12,500 nt of DNA from Chromera velia (taxonomy: Eukaryota; Sar; Chromeraceae), in assembly GCA_018398765.1 (NCBI GenBank), contig JAHBMJ010000629.1, positions 1 through 12,500 of the forward strand. The letters are read 5' to 3'. The position numbers and the translations under genes are program-made. The notes beneath the pieces were generated by a model. The model saw only the letters and a list, made by a program, of their open reading frames with translations. It had not been told where the DNA came from and did no database searches. Shown here in pieces: positions 1 to 8,089 of this stretch. Every line of letters begins with the position of its first letter. Position 1 is the first letter of the stretch.

Positions 1-41
<41 letters not shown>

Positions 42-42
42 G
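1..42. repeat. (TG)n microsatellite at the left edge
   Basis: TG repeats run unbroken to base 29, then are interrupted by A (TATG). The tract begins before the window. Confidence 0.97.
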
Positions 43-329
43 GTATAGTATGTGTTTGCCCCTGCATGCATATGTCAGCCTGTGAAACTAGCTCCCACGC
101 GCGCCGTATACACCTTTGAATAGTCGATCGTGTACGCCAGTATGTGATGAACTCTTTCTCTTACTCTGGTTGCTCTTTCCCTCTCTCTGTCTCCTCGGCT
201 CTCTTTTTGCCTCTATCTGTCGCACATGCTTCTTTTGCTATATAGCATTTATCAGGTGCAGTACAAAGCATCCAATGACGATTATCAACACTGAGGCATA
301 TCCCTCTGAACTTCCAAATGTCATTCGTT

Positions 330-330
330 C

Positions 331-378
<48 letters not shown>
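330..378. repeat. (CT)n microsatellite
   Basis: A nearly pure CT run, interrupted at 344-346, followed by a longer pyrimidine-rich stretch to about 430. It is a candidate triplex-forming mirror sequence. Confidence 0.95.
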
Positions 379-384
<6 letters not shown>

Positions 385-540
385 TCTTCTGTCTCTTTTT
401 CTCTATTTTTCCCTCTCTTTCTCTTCAGCTCGCTCGCTCGCTCCTTCTTTCCATGTATCTATAAATATCTCTTCTTGTTTTTCTGTGCATATGCGCCATG
501 TGCTGTACATGATCTGTACATATTTACGTTTCTGTACATG

Positions 541-612
541 AATGGTATATGCATATGCATGTATGTGTATATGTATGTGTATGTGCGTATGTGTGTGTGT
601 GTCTGTCTATCA

Positions 613-650
<38 letters not shown>

Positions 651-675
651 GGGCATGTGTGTGTATATGTGTGTA

Positions 676-714
<39 letters not shown>

Positions 715-720
715 GTGTGT
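541..720. repeat. Compound (TATG)/(TG)/(CT)/(TG) microsatellite block
   Basis: TATG and TG units run to about 603, CT at 616-647, then TG/TATG to 720. The block contains open frames on both strands that read only dipeptide repeats; they are not genes. Confidence 0.95.
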
Positions 721-1460
721 CATCATATGGATGTACTCCTTGACGTTTGTCGGCATGTTTTCCTCCATCACTGTTCGCTTATACCCGACGAGCATGACTG
801 CCTACCCTGAGAACACCAGCTGCTGCCGATCCCCTCACATGTGTTTCTCTTTCTATCTTTGTCGCAAATGGTAAAGAACGTGCATCTCTGTCTCTTCATA
901 TTCTTTTTATCCTTCATACCTCGAAAGTACATCTTCCCCCCGCATTCCTTTGCACACAGAAGCACATATGGTAGTCTCTGTATACCCTAGTGTGTACCTC
1001 TTCTCAGTGCCTTCCTGCTTTTCTTCCTTTCATTCTCTTTTGAACTGGTGACACGTCTTGTCGTCTTCACAATGTCTGCTGAGATCACAAAAGAATGCTC
1101 ATTCTTCTTCTCTTTCTTAGACGAAATCGAAGGACACAGTAGTGCAAAGTTTAGCTCATCTTTCTGAGGACCTTCTCATCACCAGTTTTCATACCGACTC
1201 AGAACTTTACACAAAAATCTCACTAGAAAAACCAGTGTCAATTTGACATCAGCTTTTGTTCCCATACTTGCTCTCCCTGTCTCTGTCTGCTCATATACAA
1301 ACCTAATTGCCTTTCGTTCACATACTTGCCCTCCCTATCTCTACAAACGCCCAACCGCCTTTCGTTCCTAGCTTTTATTCACATACTCGCTTTTTCTGTC
1401 CCTGTTCGCTTATTTACTTATGATTCTTTCATGTCTGCTTGCTTCAAAAGTTGCTTGCAG

Positions 1461-1621
1461 ATGGCAAATCTCCACCCCTTTGGGTCTTCGGAGTTAGAGC
1501 TCAGGCCTTTCGAGGCCTCAGACATCAGCTTTTAGTGGCGGGTCTTTCTTTGGAGGCTGGAGCACTGGATTGCCAATGGGGGGACCACCCAAACTTTGAG
1601 GCGGACTCTTTCTGTTGTTAG
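1461..1621 (+). other. Weak candidate terminal exon
   Basis: A good acceptor (TTGCTTGCAG, 1451-1460) precedes a stretch of higher complexity. Entering in the frame that starts GC AAA TCT, it stays open to a TAG at 1619-1621 and reads GKSPPLWVFGVRAQAF and onward. No family is recognised and no upstream exon is visible, so this may be chance. Confidence 0.15.
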
Positions 1622-2221
1622 AATCGTGCGGGTACATCTATCTGGGCCAGCTGTGGTCACTGTGGCCAGCGGTTCTCTGTTTTTGGGCGCGAAGTGCAAG
1701 ACGGGACCCATCGCTTCGACCTGCGTCATCTTCAAGCATACTGGCTACATAGCTGTCCCTACAGATGACGCATTAACTTTTTGAATTGACCTTAAGTCTA
1801 GCTTTAAGTGATTGATTGATTGACCTATAACCTAGGACTTAGGTTATTGAAAAGTGTTAGTGACTGTTAGAATTCTGCTAAGTCTTTGCCAACTGCCAGC
1901 AAACTCTGCCGGTAATTACCGGTTACTGGTAATGAAGCTTGTCTACCGCCGAAAAAATCGGTAACCCTGGTGTCAAAGTATACGTATGTAGAAATATATT
2001 AGAATTAGAATTAAGTAGATGTGATTACAAGGCATTACTGCCATTACATTCTTTATTCACTTCAAAAAATTTGTTTTAAAAAATGGGGTTATACACAAAA
2101 ATGATTATCAATAGATTTCATCAATAATTCAGTTTTTTAAAAAAAATCAAATCTTGAGGTTATTAATTTTTTTTTTTTTGTCCACACTTTTTTTTTTATA
2201 AATACACTTTTTATTGAAAAC

Positions 2222-2246
2222 AAAAAAAAAAAAAAATTTTTTTTTT
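2222..2246. repeat. A15-T10 homopolymer junction
   Basis: Fifteen A followed by ten T make a perfect 20-base AT palindrome, flanked upstream by two further T runs. Such tracts arise from slippage or from poly-A tails of retroposed copies. No retroelement is visible next to it. Confidence 0.9.
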
Positions 2247-2415
2247 CATATATTTGTTTTTTATAAGGCTTGCTGGAGTGTAGCTTAAAGTTCCGATAAT
2301 CTAGTGTTAGTGCACGCGAGGGTGGACGGACGCGCGGTCCACTGCACGCACGACGCCCACCGCCGCCGCCGCCCATGATGATCTAACGATTTACATGCGC
2401 GAGTTGATATAGATT

Positions 2416-2482
2416 TCATTCATGTACATGCAGACATGAATGATCGAATGATTGCCTCTTCATGACAACAGTGAATGAAGAG
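2416..2482. repeat. Two adjacent hairpins
   Basis: The first pairs TCATTCATGT (2416-2425) with ACATGAATGA (2434-2443); the second pairs CTCTTCAT (2456-2463) with ATGAAGAG (2475-2482). The stems are perfect, with loops of 8 and 11 bases. Confidence 0.7.
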
Positions 2483-3347
2483 ACCCGATTCATGACAGTC
2501 GGTAATTAGCCGATTGAGAGACAGCCAATTCTGTGTACATGTGTCATGTCACGTGTCGATCCGAATAGTCGCATCCTCTCAATCGACATAACGTAGACGG
2601 CAACAGATTGAGAAGATAGAAGTCGGAATGCTTGGATTAAGGTCAGTCCTTCTAGATTCAGACTTCTTGACGTTGAATGTTCTGAGTACGCTGCTTCTAC
2701 TATCATTGCTTTGTACTTAGCCTAGCGCTGTCGGCTTGCTTCCTACCCTACTTCCTCCAGTCTCAGTTCCTGTGTACAAACTGTTGCAATGATGTCTGAC
2801 TCAGGCCCGAGCCCTAATATCTAGTATCCGTTTGATTCAGTCTATGATTCGATCTACATTGTGACAATTAAAATATATTATACATCGTGAAATTTCTTTT
2901 CCGTGGGTGCAAAATATTGCAAAACAACTTACTAGCCCGGTCTCGCTATCTTTACAATACTTTAGAACTATTATTGTTCATAATTTTTTATAATGTGGTT
3001 GTCTACGCTTGTTCTCATACTGTTATCATATCAGTGCTATGTACTAGGCTATGTACGTATTGTATACTATGTGTATATAAACTTTAAGATTTAAAATTGT
3101 ACAAATGACACTGGAATTGCAGCTCAGTGGATGACATAACATGACATAACAAACTAAGTTGCTCTTCCCGTGATGGCCGGACATGGTGTATTTGGTGTGC
3201 ACTCTAGCTGATGCTCTCACAAACCCGAACAGTGCGCTTCCAGCGCGCCCTCCGCGCGCCACGGCCGTCAAGGCCGGGGCGCGCGTCCGAACTTGTTTGC
3301 AGTACGTGAAAGGGTCATAGAGGGTCCGCCCGCGGCCCCTTAATTCG

Positions 3348-3361
3348 GGACGCGCGCGTCC
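3348..3361. repeat. 14-bp palindrome GGACGCGCGCGTCC
   Basis: Perfect self-complementary CpG-rich sequence, followed at once by a small inverted repeat CTCCAT/ATGGAG (3361-3375). It lies in the GC-rich island before the transporter gene. Confidence 0.8.
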
Positions 3362-3407
3362 TCCATGGCATGGAGTTCCATTGGAGTTCCACCCCGGCCG
3401 GAGTGAA

Positions 3408-3440
3408 GGGTCCGACATGGGTCCGACATGGGTCCGACAG
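3408..3440. repeat. Tandem repeat, 3 copies of GGGTCCGACAT
   Basis: Two perfect 11-base copies and a third ending in AG lie about 220 bases before the transporter start codon. Confidence 0.93.
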
Positions 3441-3656
3441 TCAGCTTCGCAAATCTTCGCAGTTCAGTCAAGCAGCAGAGTGTTGGGGCAAGTGGCACGT
3501 GTGTCACGGTGTCACCAGGAGAAGTCCAAATGAGTTAGCTGATAAGGCACAGACTCCACAGCGTCTCTGCGTGTCGATTCTTTGAAGGGCCGGGGTCCAC
3601 CTTGGGAGACTTCTTTCAGTTGACTCTCAGTCGAATTCTGTGGATCTGATCTGAAG

Positions 3657-4894
3657 ATGCAAGGGGGTCGGACGGTGGAGTCTGTGACTCCTTCCGCTTC
3701 TTCATCCTGCTTTTCGCGGAACGTGAAGTGCCTTTTCGCGATGCTGATCGTTCTGAACCTTCTGGTGTACATTGACAGAGGCATCATTCCAGGAGCCAAT
3801 CAATCTTTCACTGCTTTCGTCAACGAGACGTTGAACGAGAAACCTGACTTCTTCGTTGGGCTTCTGCAAAGCGCTTTCATTGCAGGGGTATCGATCTCCA
3901 TGCTTGTGTTCGGACACCTTGTACACAGATTTCATCCTTTTCGTCTCATGAGCCTAGGGCTCTTCATCTGGTCCCTCTCTCTCCTCCTGTGCGCATTGGC
4001 GGGATGGGTGTACTCCTATTGGCTGCTCCTTTTCGCCCGAATGCTTTCAGGTCAGCTGCCCTTCCTTGCCATTGACTGAAAACCCACAAGTATTCTTTCC
4101 ATGTCACAGTGTGTTTTAACGTCTCTCTGTGGTGTGTGTGAGTGCGGACGTGCGTGCGTGTGTGGGCCTCCTCTCTCGCTTTCTCACCCACTTTCTCTCT
4201 CTGTGACTGTGGGTGTATGCAGGGGTTGGTGAGGCTTCCTTCATCACCATTGCCCCTGTGTGCATCATGGACAACTCTAAGGAGTCTGGGTTTTGGCTTG
4301 CTCTTTTTTATTGCGGCATTCCTCTGGGAACTGCTATCGGGTTCTCGTACGGTGCCGCGATGGGGAGTGCTGGTCTTTGGCCTTATGCGTATCTGATTGA
4401 GTTTTTCGTTTCGATTCCTTTCGGGTTCATTTCTTTGAGCATTCCCTCCCATCTGTTCAAGGGACAGGGGGGGGTGGGCACTCAACAAGAGACGGCTGCA
4501 CAGGGCGAAGGTGTAGGAGAAAGAGGGAGGGGCAGGGAGAGGGGGAATGTTCGGGAGATGTCGAACGTTGTAGTTGAAGGGGGAGAGACGGGCGGAGGCT
4601 CTTTCAGTCAGAGTCTCAACGGCAAAGAGAAGGAGACGGCACACAGACAGGGGGAAACGGCAGAGGCTGGAGAGTCGAGAAGCGAGTCGACCGCAAGAAG
4701 CAGGGGACAGTCGCCTGAGGTCAGTCAGTCAGTCAGTTCGTCGGGTCACTTGCTTGGTTGGTTAGTGTATCGCTGAGTCAATCTGCTGCGTATGACCGGG
4801 GGCTCAACCAGTGAAGACGGAAAAAAGGTCGTCAGACACAATGACGAAGAGTCGGAGAAAAGGACTGCGTTCACCTGTCGCAAGTACAGTTGTG

Positions 4895-4929
<35 letters not shown>

Positions 4930-7028
4930 CGAGACAGTCAATGGGTGCGCGAACGTTTCTGGTTTGAAGCTGCGGAACGAAATGCCAACATGAGAACAGA
5001 GGCAGAGGCAGACACATGCATCCGGACATACAAGTAGTCGCCTTGCCATGAGCTCAAGAAGAAAAGGAAAGAGAGAATCAGACGGGAACAAGAAGACTTG
5101 CAAGACGGGCAGGTTATCTACGTTCTTTGTATTAATGTGTGTTTTTTCCTCGAAGTTTGTTCCCGACCTCGGCCTGTCCCCAGCCTTTCGCTTGCACTCC
5201 CCTGATGCGCTCTCTCGTAACCTCTCCCCCTCCGTGCTGCTTTACTGGACGTGTGTATCCCCCCCCTCCTCCCACCTACTTTACTGTCCAAGGGTCTTTG
5301 GTTTATCTGCTGGATGCGATGCAAAATCGTTTCGGGGACATCCCGGCTCCTCTCCTCTCAACTTCGTTCTTCTCGTGTCTTAAAGTTTCTTCTCTTCTTT
5401 CCTCTACCCATGGGCTGCAGATTCGGCGAGTGGACCCCCAACCGGCAGCAGACACAGAGCTGTTCTCTCGGTATGACTCTGAAGAGGCTCTCATTGCTGC
5501 GGGGGGGGGAAACTCTGCGGCCGTGTCCGGGGGTGGGGTAGCTGGCAGGGAGGGCGAGGGAGTGGTGGGAGAGGAGGAGGAGCATTCGAAGGAATCGATT
5601 TGGGTAGAGATCAGAAACATTCTGTCTAGTTTTTCCTTTTGGTTGATCGCTTGGGGGTATGCATCTTACTCAGCTGTGATCATGGGATTGACGACTTACG
5701 GTTCGCCTATCATGATTGGTTTGGGTTTTTATCATGATGAACTGGAGGCCTCGACAATTCTGGGAGCTGTGGTTTCTTTTGCGGGAATTGTGGGGACGAT
5801 GGTTGGCGGGTGGTTGCTAAGTGTTGAACAGAAACACGGAAACAAAGAGAAATTGCGTAGCCGTTCCTTTGATGGGGTGGAAGAGGGGAATATGAGGAGA
5901 CTGGAGGAGGATGAAGAGTCGGCAGCAGGTGTATTGGCTGGCTCATCGGCTGTGGGTGGGAAGGAAGGAGAAGGAGCAATTGCCTCCTTGGAAACTACTG
6001 CGGAGGATAAGAACGCTCAAGATGAGGCAGAGAGGGCAAGGGGGTTGCTGGAATGTTGCCGTGTGATCTCGTTATGGAGCTGCATTGGCGTCGTAGTGTT
6101 TTTCATTGCAATCTTGATGCAGACCCGCTTTCTCTTTCTTTTGGGTCTATTCCTTGGCCTGTCGTGCATCTTTGCGACCCAACCTGGAACAAATTTGGCA
6201 GTGATGCTCACAGTCCCCCCCCAGAATCGTCCTCTGGCGGTGGCGATGGTGACGCTCCTCCTTCATGTCCTCGGAGACGTCCCCTCTCCTCTGGTGATCG
6301 CTCAACTGAAATCTTCATGGGCCCCTAACTGCACCTTCTCGGCGGACATGGACGTGAGTTGGTCGGGGTGTTGATTGAAGCGATCTTTTTGTGTTTTTGT
6401 AGAACAACATTCTCAAAGACCCTTTGTATTTTTTGAATTGCATCTTTGCTGAGGTCGGGCCTTAATCCTGCTCACACTCCGAGAACGATGTCCAGTGAGA
6501 AGGGTGGAAAAAGATACTGCAGTGAGACAAATACGCAGCAACGCAGAAGTCATGATTCCTCCCTCCACATATGCACTCCCTTTCCTCTGTTGTCTGCACG
6601 GCATGCATGGTGTGGGGGGATCTCCCTTCTTCTTCTTCTTCTCATTTCTTTCTTGAATTCCTCTTCCCTTTTCGCCTTCCTTTCTCTTCGTATCATTCGT
6701 CCTCTCTCCATCTGATGCTTTGCTGACTGAGAGGTACCACAAACACGTGGAAAGATGCATCTGAAAATCATGATCTGATTCGGTTATCTGACTCTCACAA
6801 AAGCGTCTCTCTGCCTTGTTTGTTTTGCAGAAGGAGGAGTACGACGAGCAACTGGAGAAGTGCAAAGGGGACAGGTCGGGTCTCCGATGGGTGTTGATTG
6901 TGACGTCTCTGTGGCTTGCTTGGATGGCTCTAGCCAACACAGGCTGCCTTGTGTACGCACAGAACCTTGTTCGGAGAACCAGACAGAGACTGAAGGGGTC
7001 GGAGGCCCAGGGTCAAGAAGCATGCTGA
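3657..7028 (+). CDS. Spinster-like major facilitator superfamily transporter, 4 exons
   Basis: The inferred exons are 3657-4050, 4223-4719, 5421-6353 and 6831-7028, giving 673 residues. An in-frame TGA at 3621-3623 with no later upstream ATG supports this start. The protein shows the 12-helix layout of Spinster (SPNS) carriers, which move lysophospholipids or sphingosine phosphate out of lysosomes or cells. Visible family signatures are NLLVYIDR in TM1 (34-41), LLFARMLSGVGEASF across the first junction (124-138) and LLLHVLGDVPSP in TM11 (576-587). TM1-6 lie in residues 25-206, TM7-8 about 366-431, TM9-11 about 510-593 and TM12 about 631-652. Sequons at N48 and N56 fall in the TM1-2 loop. The protein exceeds the usual 500-550 residues because of two long polar loops: about 210-355 (Gly/Glu-rich) and 432-507 (Glu-rich). 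The motif A acidic residue is His90 (GHLVHRF). The fold is certain; the substrate is unknown. Confidence 0.88.
4051..4222 (+). other. Intron 1 of the transporter gene (172 nt, phase 1)
   Basis: It starts GTCAGC after ...ATGCTTTCAG and ends TGTATGCAG. The join restores the conserved SGVGEASF segment of Spinster carriers, which is strong evidence for both sites. The interior is rich in TC and TG on the coding strand. Confidence 0.87.
4720..5420 (+). other. Intron 2 of the transporter gene (701 nt, phase 0)
   Basis: The acceptor GGGCTGCAG at 5412-5420 is clear and leads in frame into the TM7 half. The donor is less certain: four overlapping GTCAGT sites stand in tandem from 4720, and 4720 and 4732 both keep phase 0. 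The intron carries a TG microsatellite at 4890-4929. I saw no well-supported extra exon inside it, although a short one in the poorly conserved central loop cannot be excluded. Confidence 0.68.
4890..4929. repeat. (TG)n microsatellite in transporter intron 2
   Basis: About 20 TG units with one C interruption at 4901. The antisense frame reads threonine-histidine repeats and is not a gene. Confidence 0.95.
6354..6830 (+). other. Intron 3 of the transporter gene (477 nt, phase 0)
   Basis: The donor GTGAGT follows codon GAC, and the acceptor TTTTGCAG precedes the exon encoding KEEYDEQ and TM12. Both ends are close to consensus, and the phase agrees with the flanking exons. Confidence 0.85.
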
Positions 7029-7482
7029 CAGGGCCCTTGTCAGAGAGGGGGCGATTCACTGAACGGGATTGCTTTTTTTGGTTCGATCCCTTTTAACTTC
7101 TCCTTTTTCGTTGCTTCTTTTTCAACCTCCAATTTGTGTTCTTGGTCGACGTAGCCTTTTTCGACTGCCGATATTTTGTTGCTTTAAAGAGCTGATGACC
7201 AACCGTTTGTTGTGACGCCTTCAAGAAGCGCATTATGTTCTGTAGAGATTTAAGAGAGATTCAAAGGTTCGGATGAGGCCGTCTCGGAAAAGGACCGAAC
7301 CAAGGATCCGCGGGCGAGTACGGCTCGTGAAAGACACCAAATGTCTAGCAAACTGTGAATGTCAGTGAATCATACACTGTGAATGAAAACCTCAATGAAT
7401 AGTAGATGACATTATGCCAGTCTACATGCCAGTAGTATATACCTAGAGTGGTACTGTTACTGGTACAGACTACAGCTAGGGA

Positions 7483-7500
7483 GCCTAGGCCGGCCTAGGC
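7483..7500. repeat. 18-bp perfect palindrome GCCTAGGCCGGCCTAGGC
   Basis: Fully self-complementary GC-rich sequence within an AT-rich region. The arms are made of the AvrII-like core CCTAGG. Confidence 0.93.
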
Positions 7501-8005
7501 CATACGTACAAATTGAATGAGATTTTAAATTTTGAAATTAGACTTGAATCTTCAGTTTTTATTCTTTAAAATTATAACATAAGTTGAATTAGTTAATTAT
7601 GACAACGTTTTATTGATCTCTATTAGTAGATCAATCTTTATGCAGTGCAGATTTAATTAAAAAATAGGTTAGAAAATAAGTGATAAGTGGTAATATACTT
7701 AGTGATTGAATGATACTCTAGACTAGGCCCTAAAACCATTTACTAGCTATAATTTAGAGTCAATTTCAGACTGACTCGCGGCTGAGTGCTATATAAACTA
7801 CATGAGTGTCACTTTGTATTATCAAATTGCACAGCCTTTTGCAGAGGTAAATCAAAGTTGAACTCTTATATTTTTATGCCAATAATCAATCAATAATGCC
7901 CATTAGACCTCTAAACTACTTTAAACCCCCTATACACATTAGCCAATACCTACTCAAACCTATAGCCAATATTAGTGAAACAAATACAGTTGGCTAACGA
8001 GCCAA

Positions 8006-8038
8006 TTAGCTATAGGGCCCAGCATAGGCTATAGCTAA
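8006..8038. repeat. Inverted repeat TTAGCTATAG / CTATAGCTAA
   Basis: Perfect 10-base arms (8006-8015 and 8029-8038) with a 13-base loop, about 50 bases beyond the USP stop codon. It may form a hairpin in the 3' UTR on either strand. Related AGCCAAT and TTGGCTA words recur at 7940-8005. Confidence 0.8.
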
Positions 8039-8089
8039 CCATTTTACATCTCTAAATAGGATATGGTCTCCTTTTGCTGACTGCATAGT

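Larger units (their letters stand above)
43..1460. other. Non-coding, pyrimidine-rich sequence with no confident gene
   Basis: Outside the microsatellites the plus strand is rich in T and C, like the coding strand of the introns of the transporter gene. Open frames here are short and low in complexity. It could be an intron or flank of a plus-strand gene starting left of the window, but nothing shows this. Confidence 0.5.
1790..2900. other. AT-rich intergenic sequence with homopolymer runs and small hairpins
   Basis: No gene seen. It contains a 14-bp palindrome CCGGTAATTACCGG (1909-1922), T runs at 2167-2179 and 2188-2197, an A15T10 block (2222-2246), a short GC-rich island with CCG repeats (about 2310-2375) and two hairpins (2416-2482). 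Confidence 0.6.
2901..3656. promoter_or_regulatory. Upstream region of the transporter gene, with a GC-rich island
   Basis: An AT-rich stretch gives way at about 3225 to CpG-rich sequence (3225-3400) and then to the start codon. It holds a tandem pair of ATGACATAAC (3131-3150), the palindrome GGACGCGCGCGTCC (3348-3361) and an 11-bp triplet repeat (3408-3440). The promoter probably lies here, but no TATA box or start site can be named. Confidence 0.4.
7029..8089. other. Convergent intergenic region, AT-rich with short palindromes
   Basis: It lies between the stop codons of the convergent transporter and USP genes, so it holds both 3' ends. No gene is seen. It shows an inverted repeat GGTTCGG/CCGAACC (7266-7272, 7295-7301), a repeated ACTGTGAATG (7352-7361, 7376-7385), an 18-bp palindrome (7483-7500) and TTAGCTATAG arms (8006-8038). 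Poly-A sites cannot be placed. Confidence 0.6.

Noticed and set aside
2160-2250. Poly-A tail of a retrotransposon
   Set aside because: Runs of both A and T occur, with no reverse transcriptase, target duplication or LTR nearby.
3044-3418. A 124-codon minus-strand frame upstream of the transporter
   Set aside because: It is composed of CpG-rich Arg/Ala sequence and then AT-rich sequence; no recognisable domain and no splice context.
3408-3440. CRISPR-like array
   Set aside because: The copies are adjacent 11-base units without spacers, in a eukaryotic context.
3964-4644. A 226-codon open frame on the minus strand
   Set aside because: It lies antisense to exons 1-2 and intron 1 of the transporter; it reads low-complexity Arg/Thr/His runs and no family.
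5303-5620. Minus-strand open frames opposite transporter exon 3
   Set aside because: They are shadows of the acidic loop codons, with Ser/Pro-rich nonsense.
7060-7092. GGTTCGATCCC, a perfect-looking tRNA B box
   Set aside because: The flanking bases do not form a T stem, and no A box, anticodon stem or acceptor stem can be folded around it.
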